Assembly (NCBI RefSeq): GCF_029168945.1
Contig: NC_083604.1
Coordinates: 70,200,211-70,264,210, forward strand
Direction of reading: 5' to 3'
DNA length: 64,000 bases
From: Cannabis sativa
Lineage: Eukaryota > Streptophyta > Magnoliopsida > Rosales > Cannabaceae
Below the pieces are notes generated by a model. That model saw only the letters and a program-made list of their open reading frames with translations. It was not told where the DNA came from and did no database searches. The position numbers and the translations under genes are program-made. Position 1 is the stretch's first letter. The number at the start of each line of letters is the position of its first letter. Of the stretch, positions 36,604-48,050 are shown piece by piece.

Positions 36604-37130
36604 TTAATCTATAATCAAAGGCTTCACAAATTCGGCCCACTCATCCCGTACGACATTGATCTCCTCGTTACTATAGGGAGCATCTAACTTGAACTGTAAA
36701 ACAAAAGATAAAAAAACATTAATAATTATATTAAAAGTATATATAATTAAAATACAAACAAAATAAAGAAGAGTAGTTATTCATGTTTACATGATTTTTC
36801 AAAAAACTTGCAGGATTAACAACTGTCATGAAACTCTGGATAATCTTCATAACATAATAACCACATTGTACTCCATCCATTTCTTTGTCGACACGTGTAT
36901 TGGTTGATTTTTACTGGACCCTTGTTTCGTATATTTTTTTCGATCCTGTATATGTCCACAGCACTAAACAAAAAAGAAATTAATTAATGAATTGCTTTGT
37001 AACATAATCTAAATTTAAAAAATTATAACTTACTTTTGGGTACATTTCATAATATCAGTTCAGATAAAGTCATGCGTCGAGTCAAGATATGCAACACTTT
37101 GAGTATTGGCATGAATCATAATTGTTATGG
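36604..37130 (-). pseudogene. Ulp1/C48-type SUMO protease-like relic, three exons
   Basis: Three minus-strand exons can be read. The first (37130-37034) ends VAYLDSTHDFI...DIMK, matching the YLDS segment with the catalytic-triad aspartate of C48 proteases. It is followed by a GTAAGT donor. The second (36963-36791) contains DGVQCGYYVMKIIQSF; QCGYYVMK is the conserved Gln and nucleophile Cys. The third (36693-36604) follows a TTTTACAG acceptor and reads YSNEEINVVRDEWAEFV then stop, a tail common in transposon-linked plant Ulp1 proteins. Introns would be about 70 and 97 bp. A stop in the first exon and a stop in the second before the Cys motif show it is dead. The upstream part with the catalytic His is missing. 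Confidence 0.75.
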
Positions 37131-37183
37131 TAAATTTTCATAACACTATTTTGGTCTTATGAAAAGTGTTTTTTCTTGTAGTG

Positions 37184-40100
37184 ATACTAATCCTACTGAA
37201 ATTTTTTACTGAAATTTCGGCAGCATAACATCTATAATTCGGACGTTCCCGAAAATTTTAAACATGCAATTAATCTATTAAAACATCCACAATAATACAA
37301 ACAAACAAAACTATAATTAACAGTACAAATATTACCACCCATCCGACCGCAGTCATGCAATTCCAAATTACTTCACTATGGATGAATATCTAGGATATTC
37401 AAACTCTTCTAGGATTTACAAAATATAAAAAAATAAAGTTTGAGTAGCTTACCAATTCCAAGCTAGCGTTCAAGCAATTTCTGCGAAAGATACTACCACA
37501 ATTGAAAAGCTGCATTGTGAATAAAAGTACTCTTAATTCAACCAACTAGTGTTAATATCAATAATTATAAAACTTATATCGTATGTATGATAACCAAAAG
37601 TGGTAACCTTGTACTTAATCACTCATCTATAAAAGAAAATATAAAAAACATTAATTAAAATAACAATATGACCAATATATCAAATTAAAATAATCAACAC
37701 CTTTAATAATTCAATTTTTAAATCAAATAAAACTTATTTTACTCCTTAAATATTAAACTTTTTAATAAAATAATTCAATTTAATAACTCCAACTATTCTA
37801 CTTTCAAAACTCATCAAATTCAAACATCAATTATATAAATAAATATATATTTGAGAGTTAATCACCATTATTTGTACTTTTCAATTTTACTATCGTAAAA
37901 CTCAAAAATACACCTCAAAAAATAGTATCATGTATGGGAATATCTTCCTACTAGATTAACTAATTATCCATTGATTCTTGTGTATGTAAATGAAGCTTAT
38001 GGATTATAATGCAAGACTAAGTAAACAAAGTAATTTTGAAACACCCCCTAATATTATTAACAAATCATTTAAGTTACTTAAGTGTCTAAAGTCAACCTAA
38101 AATCATGTACAATTTTAATAATTGTGAGATGATGAGGCAAGTTTGAAGAAACTAGAAAGATTCGTTATTAGGATTTATTGTATTTTTATTGTACAAAATA
38201 TATAAACCATAGCATAATATACAAAAGAAAACACATTCAAATCTTATTATACAAATAGATAATACAACATCAAAATAAAAAATGACAGAACTACTACTAC
38301 ATTATTCTCTGGTCTGTAAATAAATATAAAATCACCTTACTCAGCTACAAATATACATACATGAATTTCCAAGAAAAAATAAAAGAAAAGTGGTCAGAAT
38401 TTACAGAGGAGAGGCTCATAGTCACATTTGAAAGCAGAGAAGAAAATTGAACCAATTAATGAGATCTTGTGATAATGAGAGAAAGATAAATAATAATGCA
38501 TTAATGAAAGCATGTGATTTTAGCAATTAGATAGTGATAGAATAAAGCTAGTAGGGTACCAAAAGAGTGATACATGATACAATTCACATGATATATTTAT
38601 GATCAGTAGTGTGTATATAATAGTTTTAGCTTGCTCAAATCAAATCTAAACATGTGTATCATACCACTAAACTAGCATTAACTCTTCTACTGTCTCTTCG
38701 TTTAGATTTAGTATGTTTTTAGTCCTCTTTCAAATACAGATAAAGACTTCTTTTAAGTATGCCATACTTCAGCTGTGAAGACTACACTACAAAGTTTATA
38801 TTTAACTACAAGTTCTGAAGCTAGACTAAATAAATAGCACAGATCTTGAATGAAAGAAGAAAGTTTTGTACTTGATCAAAGCCAGAAGGCTGGTTACAAA
38901 TACCCAATTTATTCGAGAAACTTGGAAAACTCCAGTGTAATTTCTACTATAACAATCACAAAATTAGTCCCCAACTAACAATAGACTCCCTCCTCCTATT
39001 TATAGAATAGCATAACATGTGAGAATAAAGCTAGTATGGCAAGTCAAGACCAGTTGCTATCAATGTCATCTCTCTAAGCTGTATTTGGAGTTAGCTTGAC
39101 TGGTTTAGGCTGGTCCCCCATATCGACTTTTAATATTAATTAATTGTCTTAACTTAGCTTGATTGTTTGAATCCAAATTTTCCTAATTAATCAAGTAAAC
39201 AAAGAGACCACTTTTCCCCTATTTCATAATCTACTCATGAGAATTTAAGTCATGTGCAGTTCAATAAAAAAAAACAAACTTTATTTCTTCTGTTTCTGGA
39301 AATTAAGAACTCAAAACCTTTTCTAATTTGAAATACTAAATTTCGACTTAACCTCCATTTCCATAGCCAAAGACAGCAAATCTTTCTATCTAGTTATCAT
39401 CAATATCAAACACAAAATAACTTCTCACCACAACAGCAACAAAACAGGCCTAATTGGTGCTAGTTTATACATTAAAATTATAAATACAAACACATGTATG
39501 ACCTCTCTGTCCTTATGCTTCCATTAAGAAACAAAATTTTTCATAAAAGGTCCATAAAAAACAGAGCACAATATAATTTCTGTTACAACCGAGACACCTA
39601 ATTTCAAAATTTAAATCCGTGCATGGCCAAACAAAGTTCAAGTGTGGAACAATTTTGACATAAAGCCTTGACATCAAAATTGTTGAGGGGAAAGCTAGTA
39701 AAAACAATTAATTTTTATGGATATCAGGCCTACTAAACAAAAGAGGAAAGGGCCACTTCGGTGATAATAGCCACAATCATTTGAAACAGACCAACAAACC
39801 CAATACTCACTGTTACAAAAATAGTAAGGCAATTCCAAAACAATAGGAAAAAAAAATTGAAGCACATCCAGATAATACTAATGAATCATTACTCTATCTG
39901 TTGAATAGATTTAAGTCTCAAATCATCTCTTCTATATTTCTGCAAAAAAAAAAAAAAAAACATAACAAACCCAACTTCAATCTTCACAATTCATCAAAAT
40001 GGAAAATAGAAACCCGAAAAAGGCAGCTAGAAAGTAATAAAAAAAAACCCTAAGAATGGAGTTGATAACTTTCATCTAACGACAGTCTATACCAATTAGA

Positions 40101-40320
40101 AACACAATGAAATTTCTTATGAGCTCAAACAGAGACTTAAATTTGCTTGCACTAAATTATAATCAATTCAGAATTCTGAAATCCAATTTTCTATTTCTCT
40201 CATTTCGATTAGCAATCCAGTAGAGAAAATTGCATTATTGAACAACAAAAAATGAGATTAAGGAAGAAAGATTCATACGATAGTCGCCAAATCAACCTCT
40301 CAAACACCCCTAACCTACAC
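37184..40320. other. non-coding interior of the CACTA element
   Basis: AT-rich sequence with no convincing frame. Around 37200-37250 is a block with AAATTTCGGCAGCATAAC and TTCGGACGTTCCCG strings, possibly from an older element. A gene fragment in 38400-39700 cannot be excluded but no domain is visible. Confidence 0.4.
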
Positions 40321-40329
40321 AGAGAGACT

Positions 40330-40349
40330 GAGAGAGAGAGAGAGAGAGA

Positions 40350-40407
<58 letters not shown>
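40330..40407. repeat. (GA)n array near the right end of the CACTA element
   Basis: About 78 bp of GA with one GTGAG interruption. Downstream, the unit AATCGCAAGAGAGAAAGAGAGGG is repeated roughly three times (40425-40575). The Arg/Glu-rich frame here is an artefact. Confidence 0.9.
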
Positions 40408-40410
<3 letters not shown>

Positions 40411-41126
40411 CAAGAGAAAAAGAGAGGGAAAGAGAGAGACTTACGGAGGTGGGAAAATCGCCGGTTCGAAATCACAGAGAGCTTCAGACCTTCGAAATCG
40501 CAAGAGAGAAAGAGAGGGGAAAGAGAGAGACCTTCAAACCTTCAAAATCGCAAGAGAGAAAGAGAGGGAAAGAGAGTTGTTCAGAGAGGGGAAAAAGAGC
40601 TCGAAAATGAAAGTGTATTCGACTGTTTGGGGGTAAGTGAACAAAAGGAGAATTTGCGTCATTTTCTCACACTCACAATCTCTTTACCGTCGGTTTTAAA
40701 ATGCCACACAAAGCTTGAGTGAGCCTTTTAAAATGACGCTAATAATGAACGAATTTTTTTAATTTCTTGACTTTTACCGTCGGTTGGATAATTAGTGACA
40801 AACATAGAACCGACACAATTTGTTTATTTTTTGTGACATTTTAAAAATGACGAATATATTGAATATAATACTATTCACGTTGGTCAACGCGATGAACAGT
40901 CGCGTTGATCGACGTGAATAGTGGATTTTGTAGTAGTGGATGCTCTGCTACAGAAAGGAATCAAGGGCTAGAGATCTGAACGGAAGGAGTCATTATATTT
41001 CGCTGCACCCAATGTAAGATTTTCTTAAACCCTTATGTGTTTATTTCATTGTTTTAGAATTCATATTAGGATGTTAATGAAACATACATGGTAGTAAATC
41101 TAGATCCTGGTAAAATATTTCCAACA

Positions 41127-41582
41127 CTAAGGTCTTCCATAGTCACATGGCTCATATGGGTGTTTTATTGTTTGAGAATATTATAATTTAGTGGGAGTTT
41201 GTATTTTGTTTGCTTTATGTTTGTTTAAGATATTTATGTATTTAGTTATTTTCTGATCAGAAATAAAGTTTTCAGTTCATTCACTCTATTTTGTTATGTT
41301 TAAGTCTGACCTCACTTTGGGACCAATTAGAAATAGACATGTTCGGTTCACAAATCATATAATCTCCATGCTACACTACATCCATGATTGATCTATATCA
41401 TGTGACTATATTTGTATATGTGACCATTGATGGTAGTCATGATTGATATGAAGAAGACCGCTTTGATCCTATATATATGGGTATAGTTGATGGACGAGAT
41501 TATTCTGAATACCTTTACATAATAGTTTGAGCTGATAATGTTGTACATTTATAAGGTAACATATGTTGCCCAAGTAGGAGAT
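41127..41582 (+). pseudogene. Copia pol end and 3' non-coding part, downstream half
   Basis: Begins KVFHSHMAHMGV, which continues the LPPK codons left at 34240, showing where the solo LTR inserted. A non-coding 3' region and a purine tract (AAGTAGGAGAT) lead to the 3' LTR. Confidence 0.75.
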
Positions 41583-42035
41583 TGTTATATTAAAATCTTA
41601 TTGTGGGTACATATGTATAATGTATATGCTACAATAAAGTGTGATACAAAATTAAATGACTAATTATGTTATGAGTATTAAAAGGGTATTAAATTGTCAT
41701 GAAAATATTTTGTAGATACGTAACATAAGTTAATTTATAATTTGTTTGAGAGCCAAATTATAAATATCCAAAATGCATTCTATAATGAGCTTATAAATAA
41801 GTAGTGGTCTCCAGGTATGTATTTTCTCATTCCCCATCAAAGAAAAATATTTTAAAGAAATAGAGTATTTTTAGAAGATCATAAGTGCAATATTCAACAA
41901 TGACTTCAGGCTAGTGTTTCTAGTCATCTCGTTATCATTTTTTTCTTTTTTAATTTAGCAAAAATTTTATAAAATATGATTTAAGGTTTTTTATATTAAA
42001 ATGTGGTTATTTATATTTTTGGAGGATTTTATAAC
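41583..42035 (+). repeat. 3' LTR of the truncated Copia element
   Basis: 453 bp, begins TGTTATATTAAAATC after the purine tract and ends GGATTTTATAACA, giving TGTTAT/ATAACA inverted ends. No 5' LTR in the window to compare with. Confidence 0.7.
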
Positions 42036-44195
42036 ACTAACAGTTTTATATATAGTAAATAAAATAGAATAGAATCTGTCATTTTAGGCTTTGTATCCAT
42101 CGTATTCATGTTTCAACACTTAACACTCTACCTCTTATTTTTATTAAGTGCCATTGTTTGATAAGAAGTTTGTTTAAATATATAAATAATAATTAACATA
42201 ACAATTTAATATAGTAAATCATTTTTTTTTTGTTTGCTAAGAAACTACAGTACTAGATCATTTGGCTGAATGGATTAAAGTTATAATAATCATTATAATA
42301 TTAGACTGCTATATATATGCACCATGAATGTTTGTTCGGAACAAGATTAATTAGGGTTATCTTCTCAATTATAAATAAATATATGATCTTAGCACTAGCA
42401 AATTCGTCCTCTGATTAATATAGCTAACTTCCTTAATTATTAGGATTATATAGTATATGTTTTCCCGTTTAATGGAAAAAAGAATGAAGATATATACTCA
42501 TTGATAACGTACAACTAAAAGCAAAGTTCCTAGTCCCAAGGAGAGATGGCCAAAATTGTTTCAAAGAAATTTAATTATAGTCTTAATTATTATTATTAAT
42601 TTGGCCCCTTTGGTACGTGTACTTGTATTCTTAACTTTTGACCTAAATAATTTAAAAGATGGGACTATACAAACTTATTTTCTTGGAAGCTTTGGTGCAA
42701 AAATCATTAATATATAAAGTAAAATATTGAAATCAAAAAGTTATTTTGTCAAGTAGGGTTTAAACAATAGGTAAAATGAGAAAGTGAACCCGCAACTTTG
42801 GAAGTATTTAATTAAAAAGAATAACATACGTCATCAACCAAAACACTTGACAATCAGATATAGGAGCAACCAAGCAAGGCCCCAACTGAGACCGGGCTCC
42901 TTGGGCCCCATTCATTTCACACGGCCCGTCCATTACTCTCTCTCACTCTCTCTCTCTCTTACAATAAAGCTTGATGGAGTGATGAACTGAGACAGGGGGA
43001 TTCATGAGAAATTGTGATCATTTATATATAACTTTTCTTACTTGTTTTATCTTATATATATTGACAATTATTATTTTTGAAGAGTGAAGGATGACTCATG
43101 CTGGTTAATTATAAACACTACTTATTATTTTTGGAGTGTATATATGAATAATTTGATATTTGATTCAAATATAATTAATATCCAAACCTACCCCCACTTT
43201 AGCTAATTAATGAGGGATCCTTCTTTCCATTAGGGATGAAATAGTTATCATATTTAAACATATTATTACCTTAATTATTACCAAAAAGTTTAGGGTTTCA
43301 TTTACAGGTTTAGTCTAAAATTACTTAGCTAAACATATTGTGATTTGGCACTTATTAATAACACCGAGTCATATATTAATTTTTAAATTTAAATTAATAT
43401 ATAATTATTATATTAATAACAATATATTACGTTAAGTGATATCTGTCTTATAATAGATTTTATTTACTAGTGCATATAAAGAAAGCTTATTTGGTAATGA
43501 ACTATATTTTATGATGAGGTACGTACGATGCATTGATTGAGGTAGTAATATTTGAAGTTTCAATGAACACCATATTGTAGATTAATAGGCAATTACTAAT
43601 TATTAGTGGTACACGCGCAATAATTAATTTAAATAAATATATTAATTAGTATATATATGCGGGGAATATCCATGGTGTATTTGAGTTGCGCACTATGTAA
43701 TTAAGAAAGTTAATACAAGTAATTTTTAATGATATTATAGCATTAAAATACTTACTCTTTCAAATGAAACGTAATTGAAATGGAAGTGACGGGGTAAACA
43801 TTTTATTATTATAAGGCTGATTTGATTACGTTTTCTATCACAACTAAATATATATTTATATGATACATCACCATCCACCCTCACAAAAATTAATTATTAA
43901 AGTTTTCATTATTTTTAAAAATTGGATTTAACGCTTTAAATTTTATCGACTAATATATATATATGATAAAGTTTCCATATTCTTTGTAATTGTATTAAAT
44001 CAAAACACCAATCAATTTCACTTGATAAAAAGGGCACATATAGTTGTACTTTGGCTAGAGAATATAGATAACGACACATAATAATAATTCACTACCCGTA
44101 ATGACTTTTATTTCCAAAATATCTGTAAGATATATATATTTTATTTTTGCTAACTATATATGAAAAATTTTATGGAACCATATGTGGTCTAGTGG
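42036..44195. other. AT-rich intergenic region
   Basis: No gene seen. A short CT run lies at about 42934-42960. The ORF at 42784-42990 has no recognisable domain. Confidence 0.5.
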
Positions 44196-44198
44196 TAA

Positions 44199-44547
44199 GA
44201 GCAACTCCAAGGAGCCCTCAAATTTGAGGATGCAGTAGTTAATCTTCTCCAAGGTAGCACCATTTTGATGCACAATATGCAGTATTTGCTACAGTGCACT
44301 GCATATATGCAGTAGCACTGTAGCAACTGCATCTTTTTTTTTTTTTTATTATTATTAATATTTAATAACTGATTTTTGTTTATATATATATATTGTTTAA
44401 TATTAAAATATCTTATATTTTATTAATATAATAATAAAATATATTTTTTGGTGTAAATTTTAGTGTTGTGGTTGGAGTAGAAATATTTTTTGATACTAAA
44501 TTTGGTGATAGTGTAACACCAAATTTAATGTGTCCTTGAAGATGCTC
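44199..44547. mobile_element. Harbinger/Tourist-like MITE, TSD TAA
   Basis: A 349-bp element with ends GAGCAACTCCAAGGA and TCCTTGAAGATGCTC (13 of 15 pair). It is flanked by TAA (44196-44198 and 44548-44550), the target preference of PIF/Harbinger. Inside, TTGCTACAGTGC and GCACTGTAGCAA (about 44287-44328) form a second near-perfect hairpin around TGCATATATGCA. No transposase. Confidence 0.85.
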
Positions 44548-44915
44548 TAAGAACCCATAATTTAAAACATTTACAACTCAGATCACCACGTATGATTTGT
44601 TGTAGGCAAAGGTACGTACTAGGTTGTGAGCATTTTTACTTACTTGGGTACGTGTGTGATCCACCTTTTTGGATAATAATAATAACGAAAAAAAAATCCA
44701 CCACTATTTGGACATATTGTTGAAAAATAATAATAAATTAAATTTAAGCGCAACAAAATAATATTTTTTCGTAACAACAATACTAAAAAAATATCTTTTT
44801 TTTTTGTTTAACAACAAAAAAACAACACTCTATGTGTGTGTACAGTCTTGTCTTTGACATGGTGAGAGTATTCCTTTCAATTTGTTGAGTTTTGGTTATC
44901 GGTTTAAAGATTGTT

Positions 44916-45680
44916 ATGGCGTCTAGTAGTGCATCGTATCGGGAGGTGGAAGATCAATATGCGATTATTTCAATCGAGGGAGAGAATGATGGGACACTGG
45001 GTATTGATTTTTTTGTTCCAGATGATCAAGTTTTGAATGATGTACTATGTATTGTGGGTCGGTTTTTAACTGGAAGAGCCATTGACTTCGAAGCTATGCG
45101 ATATGTTATGGCCTCTTTGTGGCAGCCAAGTAAGGAGGTTTATGTCAATGAGATTGACACCAACAGTTATCTATTTCAATTTTTCCATGAAATTAATTTA
45201 GAAAGGGTGGTGGAAGGAAGCCCTTGGACATTCAATAGAATTCAGTTTGTTTTTTCAGAGGTTAAGGGGAGATGATCCGAAGAGAGTAGTGCTTAATCAT
45301 CTCGACATATGGGTGAAAATCCATGGTCTCCAACCGGGGTTTAAATCTGCTAGTGTTGTGGAAAATTTGGGTAACTTTATTGGTACGTACGTTAAGGCGA
45401 ACCCTAAGAATTTTCAGAATGTGTGGAGAGACTATATGCGAGTTCGGGTTACTTTGGATATCACTGTACCTTTGAAAAGGCGTAGGAAGCTTTGTAGGAC
45501 TGCAATAGAGGATGGTTTCTGGGCAGAGTTCAAATATGAATACATTCGTACGTTTTGTTTTATCTGTGGTATAATAGGTCACTCTGAGTAATTTTGTCCA
45601 ACACTTTTTGATACACCAGCCGAGAAGATAGTGAAGCCTTATGGTGTTTGGATGAGGGCTCAACCACGAAGAAAAAATAA
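44916..45680 (+). pseudogene. LINE ORF1 relic (DUF4283, zinc knuckle)
   Basis: From ATG 44916, MASSSASYREVEDQYA and a DUF4283-like stretch (FLTGRAIDFEAMRYVMASLW, FHEINLERVVEGSPWTF) run to about 45270. There a frameshift moves the reading to a second frame with HLDIWVKIHGLQPGF and VRVTLDITVPLKRRRK. The zinc knuckle CFICGIIGHSE is broken by a TAA before its last Cys. A later segment reads YGVWMRAQPRRKN. The layout matches ORF1 at 23340, but the sequence is a different L1 lineage. Confidence 0.8.
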
Positions 45681-46193
45681 CTTGGTGGGCTGTCAGTGGC
45701 TGCGTGATGGTAATGAGACAGATGATATGTTTGCCGGCCGATTCACTGGTGGTGCTGCGACTGCTCTGGGGGTGTTACAGCAGCAACCGTTAATTGAGGA
45801 GGTTGTTGGAGGAAATCGTAATAATTCAGTCCTGAATAAGGGGGGAAATATTTTCAGTATAATTCTCCTAATGTTGTGGAAAAAAAATGGGATATCATGT
45901 TCCTGTTAACCATAGTGGGAATGAGATTAATGCCCACGATACTGATATTGACGATCCAAATGATGCTATCATCATGTTGGATTCTAAAAGGCGGCGTACA
46001 AGGGATGGGGTGTTGACTGGTCAACAAGACTTGGACCAATATTTGGTGGGTCATTTATATTCTATTGGGCCATGTAAAGACCCAATTGATAAGGATAATA
46101 GTAATATGAAGGTTCATGTGGCAAAAATTAATCAAGAATTGGGCTAAAAAATGGGCCTTTGGTGGGTGTTGGGATCCAGGCCCACCGCCCATT

Positions 46194-47113
46194 ATGAGTA
46201 TTATTAGATGGACTTGCCGTGGGTTTGGGAACCCATGGGTTTATCAATTCCTTGTGGATCTTATCATCCAAAAGAGGCCCAATTTTCTGTTTTTGTGTGA
46301 AACTCTCTGTCGAAAAGGTAAGTTGGAAAAGCTACGGGTTGCTGTGGGGTTTGATGGTTTGTATTCTGTTGATGCGAGAGGACACAGTGGTGGGGTGGCC
46401 ATGCTTTGGCATAATAACGAGGATGTGCAGCTGCTTAGCTATTCTTTTCACCACATTGATATTCAGATTTCGGAAGTTGCTTCTTCTCCTTGGAGATTAA
46501 CGGGTCTTTATGGAGAGCCTAATAGAGCTGTTCGACATAAAACATGGGACTTATTGAGATCGTTAAAGTCAGAATCTTCTCTTCCTTGGTGTATCATTGG
46601 AGACTTAAACAACACTACTAGCCATGCCGATAAAAGAGGAGGAAATAAATACCCACAGTTGTTGGTGGACGGATTCAATCAAGCTCTATATGACTGTGAT
46701 CTTGTTGATATGGAGCTAATCGGGTATCCTTACACTTGGGAGCGTGGGAGAGGCATTGATTCATGGATTGAAATTCGTCTTGACCGAGCTCTTGTTTGCT
46801 CCAATTAGTTCCAGAGGTTTCGTACGGCTCAACTTTGTAATCTGGAAGTCTCTACTTTAGATCATTGCTCGTTGCTTCTTGAACCGACTGTGCGTACTGT
46901 CACGGTGCTATTTTGCCAATTCCGTTTTGAAAATGCATGGCTTCGTGAACCGTTGTGCCGCCAAGTTTTTAAAGATAGTTGGGACCTTTGTGAAGGTCGA
47001 CATGTTATGAAGAAAATCTCTTACTGTGGGGAATCTCTTCAAGCGTGGGGGCGAGATTTTACAGGCAACTTTAAGCAAAGAATTAACCATTGCAAGCAAA
47101 AAATCCAGTATTA
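46194..47113 (+). pseudogene. LINE ORF2 relic, endonuclease part only
   Basis: Starts MSIIRWTCRGFGNPW, with the Asn of the usual 'WNCRGLGN' endonuclease motif changed to T. Then FLFLCETLC, GHSGGVAMLW, WRLTGLYGEP, WCIIGDLNNT and RLDRALVCSN. A TAG at 46806 interrupts it. After it come STLDHCSLLL (a degenerate SDH motif) and FRFENAWLREP. The frame ends before the reverse transcriptase. Confidence 0.8.
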
Positions 47114-47150
47114 GAAGAAGCGGCGTGATGCTATCTCCATAAGAGAGAGG

Positions 47151-47799
47151 GGACATTAATAATGAATTGGAAATTTTGTTTTATCCTATAAGATACTGAA
47201 ATAAATAGACAATTAAGCTTAATAAGGTTAACTTTTATTTTATTGTATTGAAAGATAATAATAAAAAAATAGCTATATATAGTATATACATTACTTTTTC
47301 ATTGACATCTATCTATCTTAATACTACTAATAGTATATTAATATTTATTTAAAAAAGTAGTTAACTCCAATAGAGTCAAATAATAGTGTTTATCCTATTG
47401 GAAATTAATGTCAATCAAGAAAGCTTAGATTTTTCCAAGGTTGTTTTTGGAAGATCTTTTTCAAACAAGGCAGTCAACTTCTATAATTGATATAAATAGA
47501 AATGGATCAAATTATAGTTTCATTATATATATGGTAGGATTTAATAAGTTCATTGCTTTTTACAAAATTACATACTAAAATTTATTTTAGATGATAGGGT
47601 CTTAGTGAGGGATGATGACTTTAAGAAGGTTATGAAGTAGAGTGCTATAATTCAGTTGCTACTAGCCAAAGGGTAATCCCTTTGACTAGTTCTAATATTT
47701 TTTAGTGGGGTTCTGGTTGCTTAGTTCTTGTTGTTTGGTAGATTCTGGTCAATTTGATAATTTTCTAATAAAAGTTTTATTCTGGTTTTCTGCTTTTTT
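47151..47799. other. AT-rich sequence between the LINE pieces
   Basis: No gene. A 9-bp inverted repeat GACATTAAT (47152-47160) / ATTAATGTC (47405-47413) could mark a small insertion, but no duplication supports it. Confidence 0.35.
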
Positions 47800-48050
47800 C
47801 AGGTGTATTTCAAAGAGTTAGAAGCGGTGTTTGAAGATGTTATAGTTTTATTTTCTAAATTTTCGGGGGCAGTTTTGTCTTATGTGGCTCGCTTTGGATA
47901 TTTAGCGGCCCATGGTTTGGCAAAGCATATATTCTGCGGTTAGACGATGAGCTATCCTAGTTCAAGGAGGTTCCAGCGTCGCTGGCAGACGTCTGCGTCG
48001 TAAATTCATGAGTGATTCTAATCACTTTGTCAAAAAAAAAATAAAATAAA
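47800..48050 (+). pseudogene. LINE 3' tail (RNase H C-terminus and poly(A))
   Basis: Reads FKELEAVFEDVIVLFSKF and then AAHGLAKHIF before a stop, the C-terminal helix of an L1 RNase H. A short 3' UTR and an A-rich tail (48032-48050) follow. It is on the same strand as the LINE at 44840, so it may be that element's 3' end. Confidence 0.6.

Larger units (their letters stand above)
35949..40938. mobile_element. CACTA element of about 5 kb, TSD GAT
   Basis: Starts CACTACTACAAAAAGGGG and ends TTTTGTAGTAGTG, flanked by GAT (35946-35948 and 40939-40941). Subterminal repeats of the GACGC/GCGTC and GTCGGTTTTAAAATG type crowd both ends (35970-36260 and 40680-40860). No TNP2-type transposase was found, so it is non-autonomous. 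It carries an Ulp1-like protease relic (36604-37130), a second internal CACTA-type terminus at 37171-37183 (CACTACAAGAAAA on the minus strand) and a GA array. Confidence 0.88.
34246..41126 (+). mobile_element. solo LTR interrupted by a CACTA element, TSD CTAAG
   Basis: Begins TGTTGGGTTTTGTGCC and ends TTTCCAACA, with 6-bp TGTTGG/CCAACA termini. It is flanked by the 5-bp duplication CTAAG (34241-34245 and 41127-41131). Without the inner CACTA element and its duplication the LTR is about 1.89 kb. No primer site or internal domain was seen. It lies inside the Copia RNase H frame, so it is younger than that element. Confidence 0.88.
33566..42035 (+). mobile_element. 5'-truncated Copia element carrying nested insertions
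   Basis: Contains the RT/RNase H relic, a solo LTR insertion (34246-41126), the resumed pol end and 3' non-coding part (41127-41570), a purine tract AAGTAGGAGAT (about 41572-41582) and a 3' LTR (41583-42035). The 5' LTR, gag and most of pol are missing. Confidence 0.75.
44840..47150 (+). mobile_element. second LINE, 5' portion
   Basis: Carries ORF1 and the endonuclease start of ORF2, then breaks off near 47150 into AT-rich DNA, before any reverse transcriptase. A LINE 3' tail appears at 47800. The middle may have been deleted, or the two pieces may be separate insertions. No target-site duplication was found. Confidence 0.7.

Noticed and set aside
44181..44200. TGGTCTAGTGG resembles a tRNA/SINE A-box
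   Set aside because: No B-box follows at the right distance on either side of the MITE and no cloverleaf can be drawn.
47152..47413. 9-bp inverted repeat GACATTAAT/ATTAATGTC as MITE ends
   Set aside because: Complementarity stops after nine bases and no target-site duplication is present; kept only as a note.
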